Below are positions 34,509 to 42,083 of a stretch of DNA of 64,000 nucleotides, in pieces. The notes under the pieces are model-generated. The model worked only from the letters and a program-made list of their open reading frames with translations, was not told where the DNA came from and ran no database searches. Each line of letters starts with the position of its first letter. Position 1 is the first letter of the stretch. The position numbers were made by a program, and so were the translations under genes. Origin of the DNA: an uncultured Olsenella sp. (GTDB lineage Bacteria > Actinomycetota > Coriobacteriia > Coriobacteriales > Atopobiaceae); assembly GCA_934660915.1 (NCBI GenBank), contig CAKUIF010000008.1, forward strand, positions 39,915 through 103,914, read 5' to 3'.

Positions 34509-35219
34509 CTAAAGCTCGAGGGTGTCCACACTGGCCTCGGCCATGCGACGGCCGATCTCCTCGATGATAGGGATTCCCGCGCTGCAGCCGATGCGCTCGG
34601 CGCCGGCACGGACCATGTCGAGGAAGTCGTCGGCGGTGCGGATGCCGCCCGCCGCCTTGACCTTCACGCGGGAATCGACGTGCTCGCGCATGAGCTTGAC
34701 GTCATCGACGGTGGCGCCGCCGGTGGAGAAGCCCGTCGAGGTCTTGACGAAGTCGGGCAGCACCTCGCTGGCGACCTTGCAAAGGCCGAGCTTCTCGTCC
34801 TCGGTGAGCAGGCAGTTCTCGAAGATGACCTTGGAGGGGACGCCCGCCTCGCGGCACACCTCGACGATCTGGGTCATCTCGTCGCGGATGTAGTCCCAGT
34901 TACCCGCCTTGACCTCGGTGAGGTTAACGACGTAGTCGATCTCGTTGGCGCCGTTGGCCAGGGCGTCCTTGGTCTCGAAGACCTTGGTGGCAATGGTGGT
35001 CTGGCCCAAAGGGAAGCCGATCGCGGCGCCCGTGTCGATGTCGGTGCCGGCGAGCAGCTCGGAGCAGAGCTTAGACTGGACGGAGTTGATGGCGACCATC
35101 TTGAAGTGGTAGCGCTTGGCCTCGTCGCAGAGCTTCTCCATGTCGGCGCGGGTGGCGTCGGGGTGAAGGTTCGTGTGGTCGACCAGGCGAGCAAGATCAT
35201 CAAGGGTGTAGGACTTCAT
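34509..35219 (-). CDS. deoC: Deoxyribose-phosphate aldolase
   Basis: 236 aa from the ATG at 35219 with ribosome site GAAAGGAGC. The Schiff-base Lys lies in FVKTSTGF and the second active-site Lys in VKAAGGIR; DHTNLHPDAT is the usual start. It cleaves 2-deoxyribose-5-P to glyceraldehyde-3-P and acetaldehyde. First gene of the minus-strand operon deoC-manA-reductase, divergent from the PTS genes. Confidence 0.95.
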   Translation of the reverse strand: MKSYTLDDLARLVDHTNLHPDATRADMEKLCDEAKRYHFKMVAINSVQSKLCSELLAGTDIDTGAAIGFPLGQTTIATKVFETKDALANGANEIDYVVNLTEVKAGNWDYIRDEMTQIVEVCREAGVPSKVIFENCLLTEDEKLGLCKVASEVLPDFVKTSTGFSTGGATVDDVKLMREHVDSRVKVKAAGGIRTADDFLDMVRAGAERIGCSAGIPIIEEIGRRMAEASVDTLEL

Positions 35220-35268
35220 TGCTGGCTCCTTTCGGTGGATTTGGGACAACTGCAATCTAGCATATGTA

Positions 35269-35377
35269 CGGTCCTATTGCTATAGAACCGCCAAAATTAC
35301 CGTTTAGGGCTGTTTTAATACCGTTCATCTTCTTCATATGTTGCTTTGATTGACGTTTATGTCTGCTCTATTACAAT
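35269..35377. promoter_or_regulatory. Divergent deoC/PTS control region: operator-like palindrome and PTS promoter
   Basis: An imperfect 22-bp palindrome (35269-35290) pairs CGGTCCTAT with ATAGAACCG (8 of 9). It is a candidate site for the GntR regulator encoded at the end of the PTS cluster. On the plus strand TTGACG (35350-35355) and TACAAT (35372-35377), 16 bp apart, make a good promoter about 20 bp before the ribosome site AAAGGAG of the EIIAB gene. Confidence 0.6.
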
Positions 35378-35401
35378 AAGTCTCGTCGAAAGGAGCACCC
35401 A

Positions 35402-36388
35402 ATGAACCTGATCGTAGCTTCACACGGAACGCTCTGCGAAGGGCTCGCAGACGCCTTCCACATGCTCGCTTCCAGCGAAATCCCCGTTACAACCGTTAGT
35501 TTGAACGAAACAGGGATCGACGACTTCCGCGACCGCCTCGTCGCCGAGGTCGAGAAGAGCAAAAGTACGGCCAAGACGTTTATTTTGACTGACTTATACG
35601 GCGGGACTCCCTTCAACGAGTCCTTCGCGCTGTATCTCGCAGACCCGGAGAACCTCAGGGTCGTCGCCGGCGTCAACTTCCCCATGTTGATCGAGGCGGG
35701 GATGGCCGCCCCGGACACCGACGACCTCGACGAGATCGTCTCGATCGCGGTTCAGGCAGGCACCGCCGGCGTCGTCGCGGCAAGCGCAGAGCCGGACAAG
35801 AAGGATAACGAGAAAGACGCCTCCGGCAACCCCAAGCAAGCAGAGCCCCATGCGAATTCAGTGCCTCAACGAGGCGCAGGGAAAGGAGCAGGCATGTCAA
35901 TTGTTCTAGCCAGAGTTGACGACCGTGTCATTCACGGCCAGACGACCACCAGGTGGATGGCGGTGAAGCCCGCCGACGCGATCCTCGTGATCAGCGACAA
36001 GGTCGCCGCCGACGAGCTCAGGTGCAAGGTCCTCAAGGCCGCCGCGGGCAAGTACAAGCTCGGAATCTACACGGTTGCCCAGGGCGTCGAGGCCCTCGCC
36101 AAGGCCAACGCCTCCGCAAAGAAGTTCTTCGTCATCTCCGACTCGGTCAAGGCCTTCGACGAGCTCAAGCGCGCGGGCGCCGACTTCGGAGCGACCCTCA
36201 ACCTCGGAAACATGAACGCGACCCGCCCCGGCACCAAGGACCTCGGCAGGACCGTGCTTCTTAACGACGAGGACCTCGCCGCGCTCGATTCGCTCGAGTC
36301 CGCAGGCGTCGACCTCCAGTTCCAGCTCCTCCCGGACGACAACGTCCGCACCTGGCACGACATGAGGGCGAAGTACCTGGCGCTCTAG
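35402..36388 (+). CDS. PTS mannose-family EIIAB fusion
   Basis: 328 aa. Residues 1-125 are EIIA with phospho-His8 (VASHGT) and the DLYGGTPFN loop. Residues about 126-164 are a charged linker. From residue 165 follows a complete EIIB domain with phospho-His178 (DDRVIHGQ). An intact ribosome site (AAAGGAG) and ATG at 35894 lie exactly at the EIIB start, so free EIIB may also be made. The linker looks like former intergenic sequence read through after loss of a stop codon. Confidence 0.93.
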   Translation: MNLIVASHGTLCEGLADAFHMLASSEIPVTTVSLNETGIDDFRDRLVAEVEKSKSTAKTFILTDLYGGTPFNESFALYLADPENLRVVAGVNFPMLIEAGMAAPDTDDLDEIVSIAVQAGTAGVVAASAEPDKKDNEKDASGNPKQAEPHANSVPQRGAGKGAGMSIVLARVDDRVIHGQTTTRWMAVKPADAILVISDKVAADELRCKVLKAAAGKYKLGIYTVAQGVEALAKANASAKKFFVISDSVKAFDELKRAGADFGATLNLGNMNATRPGTKDLGRTVLLNDEDLAALDSLESAGVDLQFQLLPDDNVRTWHDMRAKYLAL

Positions 36389-36420
36389 GGCAACGCCGCG
36401 ACACAAAGAAAGGAACGGAT

Positions 36421-37254
36421 ATGAACCTCTCACTGCTTTTCCCGGCCATCATGTGTGGTGTGTTCTGCTACCTGGGCGCCATCGAGAGCTGCTGCCTGAT
36501 GGGCATGACCGGCGGCTACTACATCATGGGCCGTCCGCTCGTCGCCGGCCTTCTGTGCGGCCTCGTCTTCGGCGACGTGACCGCCGGCGTCCTGTGCGGC
36601 GTCGCAGTCCAGGCGGTCTTCATCGCCAACCTCTCCACGGGCGGCGCCACGAACTCCGAGATCACCTATGCGTCCTACGGCGGCATCGGCCTCGCCTTGG
36701 CAACCACCAAGGACCCCGCCATCGCCGTCACCCTCTCGGTCCTCATGGGCCAGACGCTCGGCCTGATCTTCTACAACACCCGCATGGCCTTCTACTCGTT
36801 CTTCAACAACGGCGCCCAGAAGGCCGCCGAGAACAACGACGACCACGGCATCACCCTGTGGCACATCGTCTATCCCCAGATCTGCACCTTCTTTATCCGC
36901 GCGGTCCCCGTGTTCCTCGTCGTCTTCTTTGGTCAGGGCGTCGTCGACACGCTCCTGAGCAGCGTCCCCGAGATCGTCACGCACATCATCTCGGTCCTCG
37001 GCGGAGTCCTTCCCGCCCTCGGCATCGGCATGCTGATGAACATCGTCATCAAGGACAAGCTCCAGCTGATCTTCTTCCTCGCCGGCTTCGTCCTTCTTTC
37101 CTTCGCCGGCCTGTCCATGATCGCGATCGTCTTCATCGCCGCGCTCGTCGCATATCTCGTGTTCCTCTCCAACGGCAAGGCCGCGCCCGCCGCGGCTGGG
37201 GCCGAGACCGCCGGCACCGCCAACGCGGTTTACGAAGACGACGACCTGTTTTAA
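36421..37254 (+). CDS. PTS mannose/fructose/sorbose family EIIC
   Basis: 277 aa, multi-spanning, with the mannose-family EIIC start (SLLFPAIMCGVFCYLG) and the NLSTGGATNSEITYAS loop near residue 65. It forms the sugar channel with EIID. Ribosome site AAAGGAACGG. It lies 32 bp after the EIIAB gene and 21 bp before EIID, in one operon. The imported sugar is unknown. Confidence 0.93.
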   Translation: MNLSLLFPAIMCGVFCYLGAIESCCLMGMTGGYYIMGRPLVAGLLCGLVFGDVTAGVLCGVAVQAVFIANLSTGGATNSEITYASYGGIGLALATTKDPAIAVTLSVLMGQTLGLIFYNTRMAFYSFFNNGAQKAAENNDDHGITLWHIVYPQICTFFIRAVPVFLVVFFGQGVVDTLLSSVPEIVTHIISVLGGVLPALGIGMLMNIVIKDKLQLIFFLAGFVLLSFAGLSMIAIVFIAALVAYLVFLSNGKAAPAAAGAETAGTANAVYEDDDLF

Positions 37255-37275
37255 GAGGAAGAACGGAGACTAACC

Positions 37276-38127
37276 ATGGATACGCAGATCGCTGCCACCC
37301 CCGAGACCGAAGCAAGCGAGCAGGGCCACCTCAGCAAAAAAGAACTCAACCAGATTTGGTTGCGCTGGGGCTTCACCCACCTCGCCTCGATGAGCTACGA
37401 GAAGCTCCAGGGCCACGCCTATGCCTGGGCTTACATCCCCTTTGCCAATAAGTACTACAAGAACGACCCCGAGGCCAAGCGCCGCCTGCTGGTCCGCCAC
37501 TCGGTCTTCTTCAACACCGAGCCCCAGACCGGTCAGATCATCAACGGCATCGTCACCTCCCTTGAGGAGAACATCGCCAACGACGGCGGCGTCTCCGAGG
37601 AGATGCCCAACAACATCAAGGCCACGCTCATGGGCCCGCTCGCCGGCATCGGCGACTCCATCATCCAGGGCATCATCGTCCCGATCCTGCTCTCCATCGG
37701 CATGAGCCTCGCCTCCGGCGGCAGCGTCATCGGCCCCCTGTTCTACATGATCGCCTACGCCATCGTGGGCACCACGATCTCCTACGTCAGCTATCACACC
37801 GGCTATAAGCTCGGCGTGGGCGCCATCGACGTGATCGTCGGCGAGAACGCGAGGCGCATCACCGACGCGTTCAACATCCTGGGCGTCATGGTCATCGGCG
37901 CGCTCTCGGCCGGCAACATCGCCCTGACCACCGCGATCAACATCCCGCTCGGCGGCGAGTGGCAGCCGCTCCAGACGACGCTCGACGGCGTGTTCCCCGG
38001 GATCCTTCCCCTGGCGGCGGTTCTTCTGACCTGGTGGATGCTCGGCAAGAAGCAGTACAGCCCCACCAAGGTCATCGTGATCCTCACCGTGGCGGTCACG
38101 CTGCTGTGCCTCATCGGCGTGTTCTAA
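37276..38127 (+). CDS. PTS mannose/fructose/sorbose family EIID
   Basis: 283 aa. EIID signature: LSKKELNQIWLRWGF near the start, YEKLQGHAYAWAYIP, HSVFFNTEPQTG near 76 and ATLMGPLAGIGDSIIQG near 115, followed by membrane spans. It completes the permease with EIIC. A GC-rich hairpin (38158-38192) follows the gene. Confidence 0.94.
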   Translation: MDTQIAATPETEASEQGHLSKKELNQIWLRWGFTHLASMSYEKLQGHAYAWAYIPFANKYYKNDPEAKRRLLVRHSVFFNTEPQTGQIINGIVTSLEENIANDGGVSEEMPNNIKATLMGPLAGIGDSIIQGIIVPILLSIGMSLASGGSVIGPLFYMIAYAIVGTTISYVSYHTGYKLGVGAIDVIVGENARRITDAFNILGVMVIGALSAGNIALTTAINIPLGGEWQPLQTTLDGVFPGILPLAAVLLTWWMLGKKQYSPTKVIVILTVAVTLLCLIGVF

Positions 38128-38157
38128 TCCACGCCGGCGGCAAATAGACGCTCCTTC

Positions 38158-38192
38158 GCGGGCGGGACCGCTCACACGGCGGCCCCGCCCGC
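38158..38192 (+). terminator. GC-rich hairpin after the PTS EIID gene
   Basis: GCGGGCGGG pairs with CCCGCCCGC over 9 bp with a 17-nt loop; only TGCTTCC follows. This may be a weak terminator or 3' stabiliser separating the PTS genes from gntR. Confidence 0.55.
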
Positions 38193-38265
38193 TGCTTCCC
38201 AAAGTTCATCGTGGCCTCGGCAAGTACAATAAGAAGCCACATCCTCACCCTGAACGGCAGGCACC

Positions 38266-38970
38266 ATGAACCTGTATGACAACATCAAAGAAGACATCCT
38301 CGACAAGATAAAGAGCGGGACGTACCCGGTCGGCGAGACGATTCCCTCCGAGCTCGAGCTCGCCGAGTCCTATGGCGTGAGCCGCGCAACCGTCCGTCAG
38401 GCGCTCCAGATCCTTGCCGCGGACGGTTATGTCGAGAAGCGCCGCCGTAGGGGCACCATCGTCACCAAGCCCAAGGTAGAGCAGTCCTTTACCATGAGCG
38501 TCCGCAGCTTTGAGGACGCCATGCGCCTGGAAGGCCGCCTCCCCAAGACAAACGTCATCCTCTTCCGCTCCGAGTTGGCGAGCGAGGAGGTCGCCGGCCG
38601 CCTCGGGCTCAAGGCCAAGGAGAAGGTCTTCAAGCTCGTGCGCCTTCGCTACGTCGACGACCTCCCGAATGTCTTTGTCGAGAGCTACATCCCGTGCGCG
38701 CTCTACCCCGGCCTCGATAAGTTCGACTTCAACAACAAGAGCCTCTACGCCGCGATGGAGGAATGCGGCGAGCCGGTGACCAACGCAAAGCGCCGCTTCG
38801 AGGCCATCAAAGCGGAGGGCGCGACGGTGGCGCTTCTTGACGTGGAGGACGGCGACCCCCTGATCCTCTTCCACACCATCGGCTACGACGCCCAAGGGCG
38901 TGCCGTCGAGTACTCCATCGCAAGGTATCGCGGCGCCAGCAACTCCTTTGAAATCTACGTCACACGCTAG
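38266..38970 (+). CDS. GntR-family regulator with UTRA domain (HutC type)
   Basis: 234 aa. N-terminal winged helix (TIPSELELAESYGVSRATVRQALQILAADGYVEKRRRRGT), then a UTRA effector domain (about residues 85-230) of the kind that binds phosphorylated sugars. Its position after a PTS operon makes it the likely regulator of the PTS and of deoC-manA. A 27-bp piece of its helix-turn-helix coding sequence and its last 95 bp (including 20 bp past the stop) reappear at 40243-40375. Confidence 0.92.
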   Translation: MNLYDNIKEDILDKIKSGTYPVGETIPSELELAESYGVSRATVRQALQILAADGYVEKRRRRGTIVTKPKVEQSFTMSVRSFEDAMRLEGRLPKTNVILFRSELASEEVAGRLGLKAKEKVFKLVRLRYVDDLPNVFVESYIPCALYPGLDKFDFNNKSLYAAMEECGEPVTNAKRRFEAIKAEGATVALLDVEDGDPLILFHTIGYDAQGRAVEYSIARYRGASNSFEIYVTR

Positions 38971-38990
38971 CTGAGCTGGGATGCTGTTTT
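38896..38990 (+). repeat. 95-bp direct repeat, left copy (3' end of gntR and flank)
   Basis: Identical over 95 bp to 40281-40375. It holds the last 75 bases of gntR including TAG and 20 bases beyond. Together the copies bracket a 1.29-kb segment that carries the Abi_2-like gene. Confidence 0.9.
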
Positions 38991-39079
38991 ACAAGCGTGC
39001 GAGTTCTGTGCCGAGAAGAGTATCGATTGCCGCATCAAGAAAGGCACTGCTGTCTAGCAGCTAGGCTTCGAGATATAAG

Positions 39080-39103
39080 AAAAGCCCGACGCATCGGGCT
39101 TTT
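39080..39103. terminator. Bidirectional terminator between gntR and the Abi-like gene
   Basis: AAAAGCCCGA and TCGGGCTTTT form a perfect 10-bp stem with a CGCA loop and A/U tracts on both sides, serving the two convergent genes. Confidence 0.9.
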
Positions 39104-39177
39104 CCAGGAGTCGGCCGAAACCTTTCTCCGCTATTGCTCTGCATTCTACCACGCCCATCAAGCTTTTAGGCCCTTGT

Positions 39178-40179
39178 TCAGCCATTACTCACAAACTGGC
39201 GGAGAGCGAACAGCTTGCCCCGAGCCGTGGTCTTAATAATCCGCGAGAACACGTTGAAGGGCAGCTCAGCGCGGTACCTCTCGATGATGGCCTCATACCC
39301 GGCTATGAGCTGCTTGCATTCCGTCTTGGTGAAGCCCATGCGGCACATGAGGTAGACAAGCAGGACGACATAGTCGGTTATGTCGGAGAAATCGATCTTT
39401 CCCACGCCTGTCTCCTGCTTGAGAAGCTGCGCAACGCCCGTGTTGATCGAGCCGGACTGGAAGCGCACGTCGAGCACGACGCCGTTGTGGGCTATTGCGT
39501 TACGGAAATCCTTGAGCGCAAAGATGACGTCCTTGAGGCGCAGCTCGGAGTCGAGATTGGTAGGCATACCAAGGTCTCGTACGATACCGGTTTTCACGCG
39601 GCGGTCGAGGCAGTCGTAAAACGAGCCGAAATTCCCCAGCGTCATAACCTCGAAAATGGCCCAGATGGGTATGTCCTTGTCCGCATCACGGAAATGGCCT
39701 ATCACGTCGCGGCTCTTGTGGTTGTAGAAGATGATTCCATCGATCTCCCCGCGCAGGCGCTGCCGCCTGTCCCACGCGCTCTTGTACGCCCCGCCCTTGT
39801 AGCTACGGTAATCGGTGAGGCTCTTCTTCCAGATGTCCTCAAACGCGCCCGACTTCGCGTCCTTTATCACGGCCTCCAAGGTGTAGTTCTTGAGCGCAGT
39901 CTCGATGGACATGACGCGAGGATAGAACAACGCCTTGAGCTGTGTATCGAAGTCGTATAGCGCAGCCACCTGCGAGAAGTCCGTAAGCGGGAGCCGGTTT
40001 GCCGCGTTGCCCGCGAAGCGATAGCCCTTGTACCCGTGGTAATAGCCAATGTTCTTGAGCCGGCGCTTCTGCGTCGAGCCGTTTATGTCGATGCCACTGT
40101 CGCGGAGATGTTTCATGAGCGAGTTCAGCGTCTTTGGCAATTGATGCTCCTGGATGGTCGCGAAGTCGTAGAGCAGCAT
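39178..40179 (-). CDS. Abi_2 (AbiD/AbiF)-like abortive infection protein
   Basis: 333 aa. The family pattern is clear: an early segment (LRDSGIDI...RRLKNIGYYHGYKGYRF), then DFDTQLKALFYPRVMSIETALKNY near residue 85, and late FKDFRNAIAHNGVVLDVRF near 220 carrying the R-x4-6-H motif (RNAIAH) of HEPN-type RNases. Such proteins abort phage infection. Base composition is visibly less GC-rich than its neighbours. Its ATG has no strong ribosome site. It sits alone between 95-bp direct repeats derived from gntR, which argues for acquisition as a single defence gene. Confidence 0.85.
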   Translation of the reverse strand: MLLYDFATIQEHQLPKTLNSLMKHLRDSGIDINGSTQKRRLKNIGYYHGYKGYRFAGNAANRLPLTDFSQVAALYDFDTQLKALFYPRVMSIETALKNYTLEAVIKDAKSGAFEDIWKKSLTDYRSYKGGAYKSAWDRRQRLRGEIDGIIFYNHKSRDVIGHFRDADKDIPIWAIFEVMTLGNFGSFYDCLDRRVKTGIVRDLGMPTNLDSELRLKDVIFALKDFRNAIAHNGVVLDVRFQSGSINTGVAQLLKQETGVGKIDFSDITDYVVLLVYLMCRMGFTKTECKQLIAGYEAIIERYRAELPFNVFSRIIKTTARGKLFALRQFVSNG

Positions 40180-40242
40180 TTTACCGCGGGGTATGAACCA
40201 GACCGTGTGCTTTCGGGTAACTCGCCTATTGGAGACAAAACG

Positions 40243-40355
40243 CGCCGAGTCCTATGGCGTGAGCCGCGCGACCGCTTGCCGGGCGTGCCGTCGAGTACTC
40301 CATCGCAAGGTATCGCGGCGCCAGCAACTCCTTTGAAATCTACGTCACACGCTAG
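40243..40355 (+). pseudogene. gntR fragment with large internal deletion
   Basis: Bases 40243-40269 equal 38361-38387 (helix-turn-helix coding part), then after a short divergent join, 40281-40355 equals the last 75 bases of gntR with its stop codon. The intervening about 500 bp are missing and the frame is broken. It is a remnant of a duplicated or incoming gntR allele. Confidence 0.88.
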
Positions 40356-40375
40356 CTGAGCTGGGATGCTGTTTT
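40281..40375 (+). repeat. 95-bp direct repeat, right copy
   Basis: Exact copy of 38896-38990. The right end runs directly into the 63-bp palindrome at 40368-40430. Confidence 0.9.
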
Positions 40376-40430
40376 GTATGTTAGTAACATACGTGTTAGT
40401 AACATACGTGTTAGTAACATACAAAACAGC
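40368..40430. repeat. 63-bp palindrome built from a 15-bp tandem repeat
   Basis: GCTGTTTTGTATGTTA at the left end is the exact complement of the right end. Between them GTTAGTAACATACGT is repeated in tandem (three units, the last truncated), and each unit is itself near-palindromic (GTATGTT-AGT-AACATAC). It could be a terminator, a multi-site operator or an integration-associated palindrome. Confidence 0.8.
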
Positions 40431-40522
40431 ATTGCCCGAACAAAGGTGGGGGCGCCCGCCTGCCGCCGCCGACTGGTTTCAATCCGCTGACACCAGTTCA
40501 CAAAGCGTTAACGAAAAAAGGG

Positions 40523-40551
40523 TTGCGCGGCGGCGATGCAGCGGAGTAAAG
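40523..40551 (+). promoter_or_regulatory. Possible promoter of the Trp leader and ECF operon
   Basis: TTGCGC (40523-40528) and GTAAAG (40546-40551) are separated by 17 bp, about 50 bp before the leader peptide start. The -10 is poor, so this is tentative. Confidence 0.35.
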
Positions 40552-40600
40552 TGTGCGCCAAGCGCAAGAGATAACGACGACCGTAGAGAGGAGCGCCCAG

Positions 40601-40663
40601 ATGTCCAACTTCATGAACAACAACTGGTGGTGGCGCAACTCGAACTCGGTCGGTCGATCGTGA
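40601..40663 (+). CDS. Tryptophan leader peptide (attenuator)
   Basis: A 20-aa frame with ribosome site GAGAGGAG: MSNFMNNNWWWRNSNSVGRS, with three adjacent Trp codons (TGGTGGTGG). A Rho-independent terminator starts 30 bp downstream. The TGGCGC over the last Trp/Arg codons can pair with GCGCCA at 40673-40678, and the GCCATT there can pair with AATGG at 40688-40692 ahead of the terminator. These are the overlapping stems expected of ribosome-stalling attenuation. Scarce charged tRNA-Trp should allow read-through into the ECF genes. Confidence 0.9.
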   Translation: MSNFMNNNWWWRNSNSVGRS

Positions 40664-40692
40664 GTCTTGTCGCGCCATTATTACGCGAATGG

Positions 40693-40725
40693 AAGGGCTC
40701 CCGGTTTGACCGGGGGCCCTTTTTT
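40693..40725 (+). terminator. Attenuator terminator of the Trp-regulated ECF operon
   Basis: AAGGGCTCCCGGT pairs with ACCGGGGGCCCTT around TTG (one unpaired or mismatched position), followed by TTTTTTG. It lies between the leader peptide and the first S-component gene. Confidence 0.9.
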
Positions 40726-40771
40726 GTTCGCAAAATTCCAGGCACAAGCCACCAAGCAAAGGAGAAACACC

Positions 40772-41350
40772 ATGTCCCAGCAGAACACCAACACCGCCAA
40801 CGCCCAGCAGGCCCGCACCGTTGCCGCCGTCGACCACGGCAAGCTCGACCTCAAGGCCCTCACCCTCTACGCGATCCTTCTGGCCGCCGGCTTCGTCCTC
40901 AACCTGACCGTCTCGAAGTTCTTCAGCGGCCTCACCGGCGGCTTCCTCTCGCCCGAGTTCATCATCGCGGCCTTCTGCCTCGAGATACTCATCATCAAAC
41001 CCAACATCGGCCAAGCCGCCGTCATCGGCCTGCTCGCCGGCGTAGTGATCCAGATCACCGCCTCCGTCAAGGGCCCCGACCTCATCGCCGAGCCCGTCGC
41101 AGCCGTCGTCATGGCGCTCCTCGTTTCCGCGTTCGCCGAGTCCAAGGCCAAGGGTCTGCTCCCGCTCGTCGGCACCTTCGTCGTCACCTTCATCTCCGGC
41201 ATCATCTACGCCGTGATCTTCTCGTTCCTGATCATGAAGAACCCCGCCTTCGTGGGCGTCATGGCCCCTGTGGTCGCCGCCACCGGCGTCGCCAACGCGA
41301 TCATCGTCGCCGCGCTGCACCTCCCCATCAAGAAGGCCCTGAAGCTCTAA
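40772..41350 (+). CDS. ECF transporter S component, TrpP-like (tryptophan)
   Basis: 192 aa from the ATG at 40772 (ribosome site AAAGGAGAA). About six hydrophobic spans, starting LTLYAILLAAGFVLNLTV; the overall pattern fits the TrpP family of tryptophan permeases, whose members act as S components of ECF transporters. The Trp leader and attenuator directly upstream strongly support tryptophan as substrate. The energising module EcfA-EcfT is encoded downstream. Confidence 0.88.
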   Translation: MSQQNTNTANAQQARTVAAVDHGKLDLKALTLYAILLAAGFVLNLTVSKFFSGLTGGFLSPEFIIAAFCLEILIIKPNIGQAAVIGLLAGVVIQITASVKGPDLIAEPVAAVVMALLVSAFAESKAKGLLPLVGTFVVTFISGIIYAVIFSFLIMKNPAFVGVMAPVVAATGVANAIIVAALHLPIKKALKL

Positions 41351-41464
41351 GGCCTGCCCCAAGCAACGCACCCGCACCGAACCTGCCCCTTCGACGACCC
41401 TGCCCACGACGACTCGAAAAACTCCCGCGCCGCACGCGCCCTTCTTCCTCGAAAGGAACCCATC

Positions 41465-42013
41465 ATGTCTCAGCAGGCCCGCACCGTCTCCGCCACCGCC
41501 AAGCAGGGCGGCATCCTCGACGTCAAGTCCCTCGTTCTTCTTGCCATCCTCCTGGCGGCCGGCTTCATCCTCAACATGACCCTCGGCAACGCGCTGGCCA
41601 TCGTCGGCATCAAGCCGCAGTTCATCATCGCCGCCTACGCGCTGGCCATCCTGCTCACCGACGCCGGCCTCGTCCAGGCGGCCGTCTTCGGCATCATCTC
41701 CGCCTGCGTAATCCAGCTCACCACCTCGATCCCCGGCCTCAACTTCGCGACCGAGCTCGCCGGCGCGCTCGTCATGGCTGCCCTCATCAAAGCCAACATC
41801 AACGTCGGCGGCAAGAACATCACCCCGCTCGTCGCTGCCTTCCTGACCACGCTCGTCTCGGGCGCCCTGTTCGCCGTCTGCGGCACGCTCATCATGGGCG
41901 CGGCCCTGCCCACCGTCATCGTCAAGGTCCCGCTGGTCCTGGGCACCGCCGTCTTCAACGCCATCGTCGTTCAGGCGCTCTTCTTCCCGCTGGAGAAGGT
42001 CCTCAACAAGTAG
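41465..42013 (+). CDS. Second ECF S component, TrpP-like paralogue
   Basis: 182 aa. It is alignable by eye to the preceding S component (MSQQARTV, LVLLAILLAAGFILNMTL, PQFIIAAYALAILLTD, GLVQAAVFGIISACVIQLTTSIPG), so it is a tandem duplicate that has diverged. Ribosome site GAAAGGAACC. It may take a related aromatic compound or tryptophan with different affinity. A terminator-like hairpin follows before ecfA. Confidence 0.85.
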   Translation: MSQQARTVSATAKQGGILDVKSLVLLAILLAAGFILNMTLGNALAIVGIKPQFIIAAYALAILLTDAGLVQAAVFGIISACVIQLTTSIPGLNFATELAGALVMAALIKANINVGGKNITPLVAAFLTTLVSGALFAVCGTLIMGAALPTVIVKVPLVLGTAVFNAIVVQALFFPLEKVLNK

Positions 42014-42032
42014 GTTCTTGGTACCATGTAAC

Positions 42033-42062
42033 GCGCCGGCCCATGGGTCGGCGCTTCTTTTT
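42033..42062 (+). terminator. Partial terminator between S components and ecfA
   Basis: GCGCCG(GCCC) pairs with (GGGT)CGGCGC, followed by TTCTTTTTG. Located 20 bp after the second S gene and overlapping the leader of ecfA, it probably lowers expression of the shared energising module relative to the S components. Confidence 0.7.
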
Positions 42063-42083
42063 GTGCATAGAGAAAGGCTCCAC

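Noticed and set aside
38997..39236. 79-codon frame downstream of gntR
   Set aside because: It runs through the terminator at 39080-39103 and into the abi gene end, and has no ribosome site or recognisable protein features.
40369..40430. CRISPR-like short repeat array
   Set aside because: The units are contiguous 15-mers with no spacers and no cas genes nearby.
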